Source: Pseudomonas frederiksbergensis
GTDB lineage: Bacteria > Pseudomonadota > Gammaproteobacteria > Pseudomonadales > Pseudomonadaceae
Assembly: GCF_003732705.1 (NCBI RefSeq)
Contig: NZ_MOBR01000017.1
Location: 247,412-311,411 of the forward strand
Length of the DNA stretch: 64,000 nt
Direction: 5' to 3'
Shown here: one piece after another, positions 25,255 through 34,246 of the stretch
Numbering within the stretch: the first letter of the stretch is position 1
How the letters are laid out: each line of letters begins with the position of its first letter
Notes under the pieces: model-generated
The model's database searches: none
Told to the model about the DNA's origin: nothing
Seen by the model: only the letters and a program-made list of their open reading frames with translations
Made by a program: the position numbers and the translations under genes

Positions 25255-26984
25255 TAACGGGCTTCTCGGGTAGTGTTCCAGCGTTGCAGGAAAGTCTCGG
25301 CATCGACCTCGCCGGTGATGCGCTGGCTGCGGCGTTCGCTGCCGTCGGCACCGATCCACAACAGGCTTGGTGGCCCCGGCACTTTATAGCGGCCGAGCAG
25401 CTCGCGGCTGGCGGCATTGTCGGCGGTGACGTCCAGCCGTAGCAAGCGCACGTCTTTTAATGCGTCCAATACCTGGGGTTTGGCGAAAACCTGTTTTTCC
25501 ATGACTTTGCACGCCACGCACCAGTCGGCGTAGTAATCCAGCAGCACCCATTGGCCCTGGGCCTGGGCGGCGTCGAGTTCCCGTTGCAGGGCGGTGGGGT
25601 CCTTGATCGTGGTAAACGCATCGTGGCCGACAGGCGCACTGTTTGCCCGTGCAGCGCTATAAACCTGCAACGGCTTGAACAGATCATCACTGCCACCCGC
25701 CGCACCGACCATCAGCAGACTGCCCCACACGCCGAGCAGCAGCGAACTGGCGCCGAACACCTGGGCGACACGACCGAAACCTTCGGACTGCTTCCAGGCG
25801 CTGTAGGCCGCGATCAGCAGCAGGGCGCCGCACAGGCCGATCCACAACGATTGATCCAGCACCGGCCGCAACATCAGCAACGCCGTGGCGAGGAACAGGA
25901 AACCGAACACGCCTTTGAGCAGGTTCATCCAGGCGCCGGGTTTGGGCAGGAACCGGTTGCCGACGGTCACCAGCAACAGCAGCGGGATGCCCATGCCGAT
26001 GCCCATGGCGAATAGAATCAGCCCACCGTGCAGCGCGTTGCCGCTCTGGGCGATGTAGAGCAGGGCGCCGGCCAGGGGCGCGGTCATGCACGGGCCGACC
26101 AACAGACCGGACAAGGCCCCGAGCACACCGGCGCCGATCAGGCTGCCGCCGCGTTGATTGCGCGAGACGTTTTCCAGTCGATCACGCAGCGCCACCGGCA
26201 ATTGCAATTCAAAGAAGCCGAACATCGGCAACGCCAGCAGCACGAACACCGCAGCAAAACTGCCCAGCAACCACGGGTTTTGCAGTAGCGCCTGGAGGTT
26301 CGCTCCCAATAGCGATGCCAAAACCCCCATCGCCGCGTACACCAGCGCCATGCAAATCACATAGCTGCTGGCCAGGGCGAAACCGCGCTTGGGGGTGGCG
26401 CCGCTGCCGACGATCAAACCGGCGAGGATCGGCAGCATCGGCAGCGTGCAAGGAGTAAACGCCAGCAACAGCCCAAGGCCGAAGAACACTAAAAGGCTCC
26501 AGCCCAGCGCCCGCTGTTGCAGGTTGCTGGCCAAGGCTTGATCCGGTGCCTCGTTGGTCGCTGTGGTTGCAGCAGCGCCCCCCAGATCGACCACTTGGGT
26601 TTGCGGCGGATAACACAGCCCCGCATCGGCACAGCCCTGGAAACCGACCTTGATCTGGCCAGTGGCCCCGGCCGGGATTTTCAGCTCCAGGCCTTGGCGA
26701 TAGACCGGTTGTTCACCGAAGAACTCATCACTGTGGGACTCGCCCTCGGGCAAAACAGGCATGTTTTGCGGGGCCAGGCCATCGAATTTAAGACGCTTCT
26801 GATACAGGTAATAGCCGTCGGCAATCTGCCAGAACAGCTGGGTTTCACCACTTTCAAGACGTTCGGAGGTAAAGATGAACGCTTTCTCCACAGGGAGAAA
26901 TTCAGGTTTGGTGTCGAACGGATTCGAGCCTGCGTGGGCGATACCCGAGAGCAAGAGAATAAAGAGTAAGAAAAAACGCCGCAT
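25254..26984 (-). CDS. dsbD: Thiol:disulfide interchange protein DsbD
   Basis: This 576-residue protein moves electrons from cytoplasmic thioredoxin across the inner membrane to periplasmic partners. It has a signal peptide (FFLLFILLLSGIAHA), an N-terminal DsbD-alpha domain with the cysteines of CADAGLCYPP near residue 115, eight membrane segments with redox cysteines in FTPCTLPMLPI and VGPCMTAPLAG, and a C-terminal thioredoxin domain with C489-V-A-C492 (DYYADWCVACKVME). All six redox cysteines are present. It heads an operon with the TlpA-like gene and dsbG and is probably the dedicated electron source for DsbG; fluorescent pseudomonads usually have another DsbD elsewhere. Confidence 0.92.
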   Translation of the reverse strand: MRRFFLLFILLLSGIAHAGSNPFDTKPEFLPVEKAFIFTSERLESGETQLFWQIADGYYLYQKRLKFDGLAPQNMPVLPEGESHSDEFFGEQPVYRQGLELKIPAGATGQIKVGFQGCADAGLCYPPQTQVVDLGGAAATTATNEAPDQALASNLQQRALGWSLLVFFGLGLLLAFTPCTLPMLPILAGLIVGSGATPKRGFALASSYVICMALVYAAMGVLASLLGANLQALLQNPWLLGSFAAVFVLLALPMFGFFELQLPVALRDRLENVSRNQRGGSLIGAGVLGALSGLLVGPCMTAPLAGALLYIAQSGNALHGGLILFAMGIGMGIPLLLLVTVGNRFLPKPGAWMNLLKGVFGFLFLATALLMLRPVLDQSLWIGLCGALLLIAAYSAWKQSEGFGRVAQVFGASSLLLGVWGSLLMVGAAGGSDDLFKPLQVYSAARANSAPVGHDAFTTIKDPTALQRELDAAQAQGQWVLLDYYADWCVACKVMEKQVFAKPQVLDALKDVRLLRLDVTADNAASRELLGRYKVPGPPSLLWIGADGSERRSQRITGEVDAETFLQRWNTTREAR

Positions 26985-27047
26985 GAGCCATCCAGTGCCG
27001 GTACAAGTTACGGCACGATGCTGGTCGCCGATTAACCGGTGATTAAT

Positions 27048-27087
27048 GGGTTGTTGCCGGTCTGATTGACCCGACCGACAACAACCC
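27048..27087. terminator. Long hairpin between the sel1 gene and dsbD
   Basis: GGGTTGTTG-C-CGGTC pairs with GACCG-A-CAACAACCC, a stem of 14 pairs with one mismatch and a 10-base loop. It lies after the Sel1 gene and before dsbD on the same strand, so it probably separates the two operons. There is no clear T-run on either side, so intrinsic termination is uncertain. Confidence 0.4.
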
Positions 27088-27123
27088 GCAAAGGCGATTC
27101 AGGCTACTGCGCTGTCGCGATGG

Positions 27124-28065
27124 TCAGACACCGTGATAGGTCAGTCGATTTTCCGACAGGGGCGGGTGCGTGGCCTTCCAGGTCTGGGCAACCTTCAGGG
27201 CCAGAGCGATTTCTTGCGGGTTCATGGCCTTGCCGAGGTCGTCCAGGAACAGGGCTGCGCTGTTATGCAGTTGGTATTCCGGGGCCGAATTCACCACCAG
27301 CCAGACGAGGGCGTAGCTGAGGGGATAATTTTTTTTGTAGCCATACTCGGGATCACCACCCGATTCACCATGGCCAAGGGCGAACCCATATTTGAGCACG
27401 CCATAGAGATCATTCAGCGCGGCGGTTTTTTCCAGCCATTCGCGCCTCAGCGATGGGAAGGTGGTCACTTTCTGACGGTTGGTGTACCAGTTCATCGCCA
27501 GGGGGAAGTTGACATGGGCCGCCCGTTCCAGCAGCAGATCGATAACATCCGTTGGATTGTGACCCTCCGGGACCAGACTTCTATCTCGGTCGTACTGCAG
27601 TGCCAGGATGTACAAGGCTTCGGGAAATCGCGTGTTCGCCGATTTTTTCAGCCACGTGATCTCCTTGGTCAATTCGTACATTTGCAGCATCGCTTCGCCA
27701 TCGCCCTGCTCGATACGTGGCGGCAGGAGTTCTCGGGCCTTATCCAGCGATTCTTTGTCACCCAGTCGCAACAAGGCGTAGACATCCTCTTGGGCGGCGG
27801 CCAGTCGATACCACTTTTTGGCCTCTTCGGTGATGCTGCCTTGCCGGCGCCTGAGCACTTCAGCCAAGGCATATTGCGCTGGCCGGTCACCGGCGGAGGC
27901 GGCGATGGTCAGGTAGGGCTCTGACGCCCTGAAGCTGCCCAGATTGTAGAGCTCCAGGCCTTTTTTCCGGGCGTTTTCCTGGTGCACGTTCAGTTCGGCG
28001 ATCAGGGCGGACAAGCTGTTGATCAGGTTGAAAAAGGTGGTCAAGTCATCTGTATGCGCTTGCAT
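27124..28065 (-). CDS. Sel1-repeat (tetratricopeptide-like) protein
   Basis: The product is 313 residues with no signal peptide. Helical Sel1/TPR-like repeats are visible from about residue 35: YNLGSFRASEPYLTIAASAGDRPAQYALAEVLRRRQG, then EAKKWYRLAAAQEDVYALLRLGD, FPEALYILALQYDRD and later YALVWLVVNSAPEYQLHNSAALFLDDLGKAM. Such repeats serve protein binding. The start is ATG 28065 (GAAGG at good spacing); TTG 28071 is too close to that site. It is the third gene of the operon headed by two hemopexin-fold proteins, with a 102-base gap, so it may be an accessory or immunity-like partner. The gene is somewhat lower in G+C than its dsb neighbours. Function unknown. Confidence 0.7.
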   Translation of the reverse strand: MQAHTDDLTTFFNLINSLSALIAELNVHQENARKKGLELYNLGSFRASEPYLTIAASAGDRPAQYALAEVLRRRQGSITEEAKKWYRLAAAQEDVYALLRLGDKESLDKARELLPPRIEQGDGEAMLQMYELTKEITWLKKSANTRFPEALYILALQYDRDRSLVPEGHNPTDVIDLLLERAAHVNFPLAMNWYTNRQKVTTFPSLRREWLEKTAALNDLYGVLKYGFALGHGESGGDPEYGYKKNYPLSYALVWLVVNSAPEYQLHNSAALFLDDLGKAMNPQEIALALKVAQTWKATHPPLSENRLTYHGV

Positions 28066-28167
28066 GGTCAATACCTTCGTAAGAGTTGATTAAGCTCGTC
28101 TAGGGTATTGATCGGTGAAGGGCAGGATGCGTTACATATGTATCGCATCGTGCAATCAGCGCATTTT

Positions 28168-28875
28168 TCAGTTGCGTAACAATCCGGGCCAACTGACGTC
28201 GTCCACTTTGATCGGGCCTGCCTCAATTTCGTTTTTTGGAATGTTGTAGCGAATGTATTCGTTATTGGTCAGGAAAATGTAGTAGCAGCTATCAGTGAAG
28301 GATCGATCATTTTGTACCGCCGTGATGATCCGATGTTTATAACGCTCAAGTCCCGGCCAACTGGTTTCGCTAATGGCTTCGCGGGTGAGCTTTTGCGTGG
28401 GCAGGTCGAGGTAAAGGGAATGTCCGCCATTCAGCAGAAAGCGGAACAATTGAACGTCGCGGTTATTTTGCCACCAGGTGCCCGCGATGATTTGATCGAA
28501 GTAAGGACTGAGCTTTCGCCAGGTTGAATCTTCCAAACGGTCAACACTGTGCACCTTGTCAGTGTCTTGGTCGTAGCGACACACCATGGGCACGTCATCG
28601 TGATAATAGAAGAGCCATAAAATATCCGAATCCACTCCGGAAATGCCTGAGTACACAGGTCTGATGCCGGTGGTGGTGAAGCCAAAACGCAGATGTTTGA
28701 AATAAGGGTAGAAGCCGTGCCAGTTGCTGTCGGTGATCGTGGCCGGATAGCCGTCTGGAACCTTGTTGTCGCAAATATCAAATCGGGAGTATTGGTTGCT
28801 GTCCTTGAAAAAGAAATAACAACGATCCGCTCCGGCGCGCCAATCGACGGCGACTACGTTTGTAAGCTCAGGCAT
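28168..28875 (-). CDS. Hemopexin-fold four-bladed propeller protein, copy 1
   Basis: The product is 235 residues with no signal peptide. Four hemopexin-like repeats can be laid out at about 6-55, 64-122, 129-176 and 183-233, each with an aromatic-rich strand (CYFFFKDSNQYSRFD, WLFYYHDDVPMVCRYD, FRFLLNGGHSLYLD, CYYIFLTNNEYIRY) and a closing DxxWPGL-type turn (DSNWHGF, DSTWRKL, ETSWPGL, DVSWPGL). This fills one complete propeller. Bacterial relatives include the Photorhabdus photopexins. The start ATG follows AAAGGA. It is a close paralogue of the gene 45 bp upstream. Its base composition is clearly more AT-rich than the flanking dsb and regulator genes, a sign of transfer. Ligand and role are unknown. 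Confidence 0.75.
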   Translation of the reverse strand: MPELTNVVAVDWRAGADRCYFFFKDSNQYSRFDICDNKVPDGYPATITDSNWHGFYPYFKHLRFGFTTTGIRPVYSGISGVDSDILWLFYYHDDVPMVCRYDQDTDKVHSVDRLEDSTWRKLSPYFDQIIAGTWWQNNRDVQLFRFLLNGGHSLYLDLPTQKLTREAISETSWPGLERYKHRIITAVQNDRSFTDSCYYIFLTNNEYIRYNIPKNEIEAGPIKVDDVSWPGLLRN

Positions 28876-28920
28876 GTTTTGAATCCTTTCAATTTGAAAT
28901 AGCGGGAATGCGCGGCGTTG

Positions 28921-29622
28921 TCAGTCTCGCAATAGTCCTGGCCAGGACACGTCATCCACGGGCAATGGTCCGGCGAGCAGCCTGTTGGTCTGAAGGCCGT
29001 ATCTCAAGTACTCATTGTTGGTCAGGAAGATGTAGAAGTAATTGTCAGCAAACGTCCGGTCACTCTGCACCGCGGTGATGATCCGGTCTGTATAAGGGGC
29101 CAGGCCGGGCCAGGTTTTATTGTTGACGGCCTCTTGTGTCAGTTTTCCGGTGACCAGATTAAGCGACAGGCAGTGGCCATCGTTCATCAGGAAACGAAAC
29201 AAACGCGGATGCGGCGACTGTTGCCACCAAGTGCCTGCCACGATGCGTTCAAAGAAGGGCAGTAGTTGATGCCAGATAGAGTCAGCCAGTGGAAAGACAT
29301 TATTGACAGTGTCAGTGTCCTGGTCATATTTGCAGACCGTGGGAATGCCCTCTTCATAATAGAAGAACCATAAAATGTCTGAGTCAAACCCGAATCGTTC
29401 CGCCGGGCTTATTCCTGTGGTGGTGAAACCGAATCGCAAGTTTGCAAGTTTGCTATGGACAGTATCCCAGTTGCCGGCATTGATAGCCTTTGGGTAGCCC
29501 TCGGGGACCTTATTATCGCCAAGGTCAAATCGGGTGTAGGTGTGGGTGTCCTTGAAGAAGAAATAGCAGCGATCCAAACCTGAACGCCAGTCGACGGCAA
29601 CAAAGTTTTTGAGTTCGGGCAT
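28921..29622 (-). CDS. Hemopexin-fold four-bladed propeller protein, copy 2
   Basis: The product is 233 residues and heads the hemopexin-hemopexin-sel1 operon. It starts MPELKNFVAVDWRSG like copy 1 and keeps the four repeats: YFFFKDTHTYTRFD, WFFYYEEGIPTVCKYD, FRFLMNDGHCLSLN and YFYIFLTNNEYLRY, with closing turns NWDTV, SIWHQL, KTWPGL and VSWPGL. Well over half of the positions match copy 1 by eye. ATG 29622 was chosen over far-upstream in-frame starts because AAGGAAC precedes it and the paralogue begins at the same residue; the extended frame would run through the response-regulator gene. There is no signal peptide, so either it acts inside the cell or it leaves by another route. Confidence 0.75.
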   Translation of the reverse strand: MPELKNFVAVDWRSGLDRCYFFFKDTHTYTRFDLGDNKVPEGYPKAINAGNWDTVHSKLANLRFGFTTTGISPAERFGFDSDILWFFYYEEGIPTVCKYDQDTDTVNNVFPLADSIWHQLLPFFERIVAGTWWQQSPHPRLFRFLMNDGHCLSLNLVTGKLTQEAVNNKTWPGLAPYTDRIITAVQSDRTFADNYFYIFLTNNEYLRYGLQTNRLLAGPLPVDDVSWPGLLRD

Positions 29623-29898
29623 GTGAAGTTCCTTCTTTGCATGTTCAGTTGTTGGGTGACGTTTGCGCAGGTTAATGAGTTGGTCTGGAGGTGTATAGTT
29701 GCGAAGTGTTGATGTTTGTTTCTTTTGAAAGTTAGGGGGCTGCGATGTTTTTATATTGAATGATGAGGGTTGTTTGCTGCAGCCTCTGTGCAGATTCACC
29801 AGGATTGAAATCCCGCCCACCCGGTCGGTTGTCGCCCTGCCATAATTGCGGCTTAATCCTGTTCTGTTTGACTCGCCTTTTTGGCTCAGGGAGCTCCC

Positions 29899-30579
29899 AT
29901 GCACGTACTGGTTTGCGAAGACGACGAGCTGATCGCCAGCGGTATCGTCGCCGGCCTCACCGCCCAGGGCTTGACCGTGGAGCACGTCGCCACGGCGTCT
30001 TCGGCGCGTGCGATGCTTAAAGTCGCGGAATTCGACGTTATGGTGCTCGACCTCGGCTTGCCGGACGAAGACGGCCTCAAGCTGTTGCAGCAGTTGCGCC
30101 ATAACGGTCTGGAGATTCCGGTGCTGATCCTCACCGCGCGGGATTCGGTGACCGACCGGGTCGATGGCCTGCAGGCCGGTGCTGACGATTACCTGCTCAA
30201 ACCGTTCGACCTGCGCGAACTCGCCGCGCGCCTGCACACGTTGTTGCGACGGGTGGCCGGGCGCAGCGTCAACCTGATCGAACATGGCGCCCTGACGTAT
30301 GACCCGAGCAGCCGTGAAACCATGCTCGCCGGCCAACCGGTGGACCTGTCGCGCCGCGAGCAATCGCTGTTGCAAGCCCTGCTGCACAACCGTGGCCGAG
30401 TGCTGTCCACCGAGCAATTGAAAGACAGCGTCTACGGTTTCAACGATGAGCTGGAAAGCAACGCGCTCAACGTTCATATCCATCACCTGCGGCGTAAACT
30501 CGGCAATGGCATCGTCGAAACGGTGCGCGGTCTGGGTTATCGCCTCGGGCCTGCGGATGGCGGAGATCAATCGAAGTGA
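29899..30579 (+). CDS. OmpR-family two-component response regulator
   Basis: The product is 226 residues. The receiver domain (1-~115) has the acidic pair EDD at 7-9, the phosphoacceptor Asp51 (MVLDLGLPDEDG), the Thr/Ser of ILTARDS and the Lys of YLLKPFD. The C-terminal winged-helix domain (about 128-218) ends in the typical LNVHIHHLRRKLG...VRGLGYRL. The start ATG follows GGGAGCTCCC. It is coupled to the sensor gene by a TGATG overlap. By position it matches the PA2479-PA2480 pair next to the dsb genes in P. aeruginosa, so sensing periplasmic redox or metal stress is a reasonable guess, not shown here. Confidence 0.9.
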   Translation: MHVLVCEDDELIASGIVAGLTAQGLTVEHVATASSARAMLKVAEFDVMVLDLGLPDEDGLKLLQQLRHNGLEIPVLILTARDSVTDRVDGLQAGADDYLLKPFDLRELAARLHTLLRRVAGRSVNLIEHGALTYDPSSRETMLAGQPVDLSRREQSLLQALLHNRGRVLSTEQLKDSVYGFNDELESNALNVHIHHLRRKLGNGIVETVRGLGYRLGPADGGDQSK

Positions 30580-31901
30580 TGAGCCTGCGTTTGCGCCTGA
30601 GCCTGACCCTCGGCGCCGCGTTTGCGCTGATCTGGGCGCTGGCGGCAGCCTGGATGCTCAGCGACCTGCGTAACCAAATGATGTTTTCCCTCGACCAGCG
30701 CCTGGTGGCTTCAGCGCGGATGGTTGCCGGGCTGATGGAACAATTGCCGGCGCTGCCGACCAAGGGCGAGGGCACGCATTTCAGCGCCGAACAACTAAAT
30801 GTCCCCGGTGGCATGGCCTGTCAGGTCAGTTCGTTGCGCGGCGAAATCCTGGCGCGCAGTCACACCGACCCGCAACAAACCCTCGAAGCCGAAAAAATGG
30901 GCTTCCATGACCAGATGATCGATGGCGCGCCGTGGCGTAGTTTCACCCTGGCGCGGGGCGATTTGCGCATTACCACGGCGGATCGGCAGATCGAGCGCGA
31001 AGCCCTGAACATGTCGATTCTGCTGGCCGCTTCGGTGCCGGTAGGCGTGGCGTTGCTCGGCTGTCTGTGCCTGTTGTGGCTGGGCATCGGCCAGGGACTG
31101 GCGCCGCTCAACCGCATGCGCGATGCCTTGATGCGCCGTAGCGCCGATTCACTCGAACCGTTGCAGATCCAGCCGCTGCCCAGCGAGTTACAACCGTTGC
31201 TCGATACTCAGAATCAACTGTTCCAGCGCATCGGCCGGACCATCGAGCGTGAACGACGCCTGACCGGCGACGCCGCCCACGAATTGCGCAGCCCGCTGAC
31301 CGCGATCAAGACCCACCTGCAAGTGGCGCGCATGACCGACGGCGCGGCCCGGGATCAATCCCTGGCCCGGGCCGAAGAGGGCGCCGACCGTCTGCACCGC
31401 ACCCTTGAACAATTGCTCCTGCTGGCGCGGGTCGAGGGCAGTCTGTCGTTCGATGACGGCGTTCAGTGCAGCGCCGAGCAAGTGGCGAAACTGGCGATTC
31501 AGGACGCCGCGAGCGGTGATCGCCAGCGCATCAAGTTTCAACCGCCGATCAAGTGTTCCGCCGCCCCGGTGCAAATGCCCGCGGTCCTGTCGATTGCCGC
31601 GCTGCGCAACCTGCTGGACAACGCCTTGCGCCATACCCCAAGCGACGGGGCCGTGGAGTTGAGCCTGGAAACCACCGGCAACCGCGTGCGTTTCGTGGTC
31701 CGCGACCATGGGCCGGGGATTGCCGACGATGACCTGCAACACCTGACCCAACGTTTCTGGCGCAACGGCCAGAGCACCGGTTGCGGGTTGGGATTGGCGA
31801 TTGTCCAGGCGATCGTTCAGCGCTGTGCCTGCACCTTGCATTTCGACAGCCGGCCGGATGGGTTGCGGGTCGAGCTGACCATGCCGCTGCAAACGGTCTA
31901 A
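30579..31901 (+). CDS. Sensor histidine kinase of the two-component pair
   Basis: The product is 440 residues. It has two membrane segments (about 8-27 and 146-170) with a ~120-residue periplasmic domain between them, a HAMP-like linker, the H-box with His234 (DAAHELRSPLTAIKTHL), then the ATPase domain with N (LRNLLDNALRHTP), G1 (DHGPGIAD) and G2 (GCGLGLAIV) boxes. The start ATG shares a base with the stop of the regulator gene (TGATG). The signal is unknown. The periplasmic domain has one Cys near residue 81, which would be the obvious candidate if thiol state were sensed. Confidence 0.9.
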   Translation: MSLRLRLSLTLGAAFALIWALAAAWMLSDLRNQMMFSLDQRLVASARMVAGLMEQLPALPTKGEGTHFSAEQLNVPGGMACQVSSLRGEILARSHTDPQQTLEAEKMGFHDQMIDGAPWRSFTLARGDLRITTADRQIEREALNMSILLAASVPVGVALLGCLCLLWLGIGQGLAPLNRMRDALMRRSADSLEPLQIQPLPSELQPLLDTQNQLFQRIGRTIERERRLTGDAAHELRSPLTAIKTHLQVARMTDGAARDQSLARAEEGADRLHRTLEQLLLLARVEGSLSFDDGVQCSAEQVAKLAIQDAASGDRQRIKFQPPIKCSAAPVQMPAVLSIAALRNLLDNALRHTPSDGAVELSLETTGNRVRFVVRDHGPGIADDDLQHLTQRFWRNGQSTGCGLGLAIVQAIVQRCACTLHFDSRPDGLRVELTMPLQTV

Positions 31902-31917
31902 AACACGAAGCAACTCA

Positions 31918-32013
31918 CCTGTAGGAGCAAAGCTTGCTCGCGATAGCGGCGTGACATTCAACATCAATGTTGACTGGTCTACCGCAATCGCGAGCAAGCT
32001 TTGCTCCTACAGG
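31918..32013. repeat. REPIN (paired REP elements)
   Basis: Inverted REP pair (CCTGTAGGAGCAAAGCTTGC variant and its inverse) around a ~45-base spacer, between the kinase and GNAT genes. Confidence 0.9.
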
Positions 32014-32122
32014 GGGCGCCTGTGTTGCACATCAAATGTAACTTCTCTCCATTAGCCATTCCGCCACCCCCGGCGCTATCTTCCCCCGCAGCTTTGACTC
32101 AATGGATTGAGGTAACAGCGCC

Positions 32123-32608
32123 ATGGATGCACCCCTGCACATCTGCCAGGCAACCCCTGCCGATGCCGGCATTATCAGCCGCATCGTCGAACGTTCGATC
32201 CGCGTCGGCTGCGCGCTCGATCACCGCAACGACGCGAAAATCGTCGCAGCCTGGACCCACAACAAAACCGCCGAACATATCCACACCTGGCTAACCGACC
32301 CACGGTTGTACCTGAATATCGCCTTGCTTCAGGACAAACCGATTGGCGTCGCCATGGCCGCGAGCAGTGGCCAAATCGCCTTCTGCTACGTGCAGCCGGA
32401 ATGGTTTCGGCGGGGTGCCGGGCAGGCCCTGATTCGCGACCTGGAAGCCTGGCTTCTCGATCAGCACTTACACCAGGCTCGACTCAACAGCACCCGTACC
32501 AGCGAAGCCTTTTATCGGCACCTGGGTTATCGCGCCAGCGCTGAAACCTTCAGCGTGGCGGGGTTGCAAGCCATCCCCATGCACAAGGCACTGGCCCCAC
32601 CTTCATAG
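32123..32608 (+). CDS. GNAT-family N-acetyltransferase
   Basis: This 161-residue protein has the GNAT layout: an N-terminal strand-helix (LHICQATPADAGIISRIVERSIRVGC), a central strand (YLNIALLQDKPIGVAMAASSG), the acetyl-CoA-binding motif region VQPEWFRRGAGQALIRDLEAWL and the closing NSTRTSEAFYRHLGYRASAE. The motif RRGAG is a recognisable Q/RxxGxG/A. The substrate is unknown. It stands alone between a REPIN and the PvdS box of pvdH, with no PvdS box of its own. Confidence 0.75.
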   Translation: MDAPLHICQATPADAGIISRIVERSIRVGCALDHRNDAKIVAAWTHNKTAEHIHTWLTDPRLYLNIALLQDKPIGVAMAASSGQIAFCYVQPEWFRRGAGQALIRDLEAWLLDQHLHQARLNSTRTSEAFYRHLGYRASAETFSVAGLQAIPMHKALAPPS

Positions 32609-32625
32609 AAAGCTGATCGCGGGTC

Positions 32626-32649
32626 TAAATCCTCAAGGCTCTGATGCGT
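32626..32649 (+). promoter_or_regulatory. PvdS iron-starvation box before pvdH
   Basis: TAAAT (32626-32630), 16 bases, CGT (32647-32649): exact consensus, and the extended CTAAATCC also fits. It lies 102 bp before the pvdH start. Confidence 0.85.
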
Positions 32650-32751
32650 TTCCAGAACAGGAAAACCTGCAAGTGCGCCCCGTGACCGGAATGCGCACCT
32701 GCCCGGTGTGCAGTTTTGGTCACTATCCACAGCGTATTGAGGGGTCGAGAG

Positions 32752-34164
32752 ATGTCAGTCGCTACCAGCCTTATCGAAGATCACCCGGCCCGGGTCGCCC
32801 CGACGCCTGCCGAGACGCTTTACCAGTTCAATGAATCGCCCTTGCTGGCCCGTCAGAGCCAACAGGAATCCAATGCTCGCAGCTACCCGCGACGCATTCC
32901 CCTGGCACTCAAGCGGGCCAAGGGCATTTATGTCGAAGACGTCGAGGGCCGCCGTTTTATCGATTGCCTGGCCGGTGCCGGGACGTTGGCCCTGGGGCAC
33001 AACCATGCGGTGGTGATCGACGCGATCCAGCAAGTGCTGACCGATGAACTGCCGCTGCACACCCTTGACCTGACCACGCCGGTCAAGGATCAGTTTGTCC
33101 AGGACTTGTTCGGTCTGCTGCCGCCGGCATTGGCGGCTGAAGCCAAGATTCAATTCTGCGGCCCTACCGGCACCGATGCGGTAGAAGCCGCGCTGAAACT
33201 GGTGCGCACCGCCACCGGACGCAGCACCGTGTTGTCGTTCCAGGGCGGATATCACGGCATGAGCCAGGGTGCGTTGAGCCTGATGGGCAGCCTGGGGCCA
33301 AAAAAACCCTTGGGCGCCTTGCTCAGCAGCGGCGTGCAGTTCATGCCGTATCCCTACGATTACCGCTGCCCGTTCGGGCTCGGCGGCGCGCAAGGGGTGC
33401 AGGTCAACCTCAACTATCTGGAAAACCTGCTCAACGACCCGGAGGCTGGCGTGCAGTTGCCAGCGGCGGTGATCGTCGAAGTGGTGCAGGGCGAAGGTGG
33501 GGTGATTCCGGCGGATCTCGATTGGTTGCGCGGCTTGCGGCGCATCACCGAGCAGGCCGGCGTGGCGCTGATCGTCGATGAAATCCAGAGCGGATTCGCC
33601 CGCACCGGCAAGATGTTTGCCTTCGAACACGCCGGGATCATTCCGGACGTGGTGGTGCTGTCCAAGGCCATCGGCGGCAGTCTGCCGCTGGCGGTGGTGG
33701 TGTATCGCGACTGGCTCGACACCTGGCTGCCGGGCGCGCATGCCGGGACTTTCCGTGGCAATCAGATGGCCATGGCCGCCGGTTCGGCAGTGATGCGTTA
33801 CCTCAAAGACAACAATGTCTGCGAGCACGCCGCTGCCATGGGCGAACGCTTGAGTGAACACTTACGCATCCTGCAACGGGACTTCCCGCAACTGGGTGAC
33901 ATCCGTGGTCGCGGCTTGATGCTCGGCGTCGAATTGGTCGACCCGACCGGCACGCCGGACGTGCAAGGCCATCCACCGGCGTTCGGTCGCCTGGCGCCGT
34001 TGGTGCAGCGCGAATGCCTCAAGCGCGGTTTGATCCTCGAACTGGGCGGTCGGCATGGCGCGGTGGTGCGCTTCCTGCCGCCGCTGGTGATCACCGCTAC
34101 GGAAATCGACCGGGTCGCGGAGATTTTTGGCCGGGCGTTGGCAGCGGCCACCGCCAGTCTCTAA
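32752..34164 (+). CDS. pvdH: L-2,4-diaminobutyrate:2-oxoglutarate aminotransferase PvdH
   Basis: This 470-residue class III PLP aminotransferase makes L-2,4-diaminobutyrate from aspartate semialdehyde, the building block of PvdL's last module. Visible features are GRRFIDCLAGAGTLALGHNH (substrate entry), CGPTGTDAVEAALKL (phosphate loop), the Asp of LIVDEIQSG, and the PLP lysine K305 in VVLSKAIGGSLPL, followed by HAGTFRGNQMA. ATG 32752 (MSVATSLIEDH) follows GAGGGG; the frame is open 12 codons further without a ribosome site. It is expressed from an exact PvdS box, and its stop codon is part of a second PvdS box that serves mbtH. Confidence 0.93.
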   Translation: MSVATSLIEDHPARVAPTPAETLYQFNESPLLARQSQQESNARSYPRRIPLALKRAKGIYVEDVEGRRFIDCLAGAGTLALGHNHAVVIDAIQQVLTDELPLHTLDLTTPVKDQFVQDLFGLLPPALAAEAKIQFCGPTGTDAVEAALKLVRTATGRSTVLSFQGGYHGMSQGALSLMGSLGPKKPLGALLSSGVQFMPYPYDYRCPFGLGGAQGVQVNLNYLENLLNDPEAGVQLPAAVIVEVVQGEGGVIPADLDWLRGLRRITEQAGVALIVDEIQSGFARTGKMFAFEHAGIIPDVVVLSKAIGGSLPLAVVVYRDWLDTWLPGAHAGTFRGNQMAMAAGSAVMRYLKDNNVCEHAAAMGERLSEHLRILQRDFPQLGDIRGRGLMLGVELVDPTGTPDVQGHPPAFGRLAPLVQRECLKRGLILELGGRHGAVVRFLPPLVITATEIDRVAEIFGRALAAATASL

Positions 34165-34185
34165 ATTTTCCGGCGCCCCGAACGT
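34162..34185 (+). promoter_or_regulatory. PvdS iron-starvation box before mbtH, overlapping the pvdH stop
   Basis: TAAAT (34162-34166), 16 bases, CGT (34183-34185): exact consensus. The TAA stop of pvdH supplies the first three bases. It lies 61 bp before the mbtH start codon. Confidence 0.75.
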
Positions 34186-34246
34186 TCCTTCTACATACCG
34201 GCTGCACACGCCGTGCAGCCTACCCCTACAGCGATGGAGAGACACC

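Noticed and set aside
29623..30570. Extension of the hemopexin gene upstream through the response regulator
   Set aside because: The regulator is clear on the plus strand, and the paralogue starts at the equivalent of 29622.
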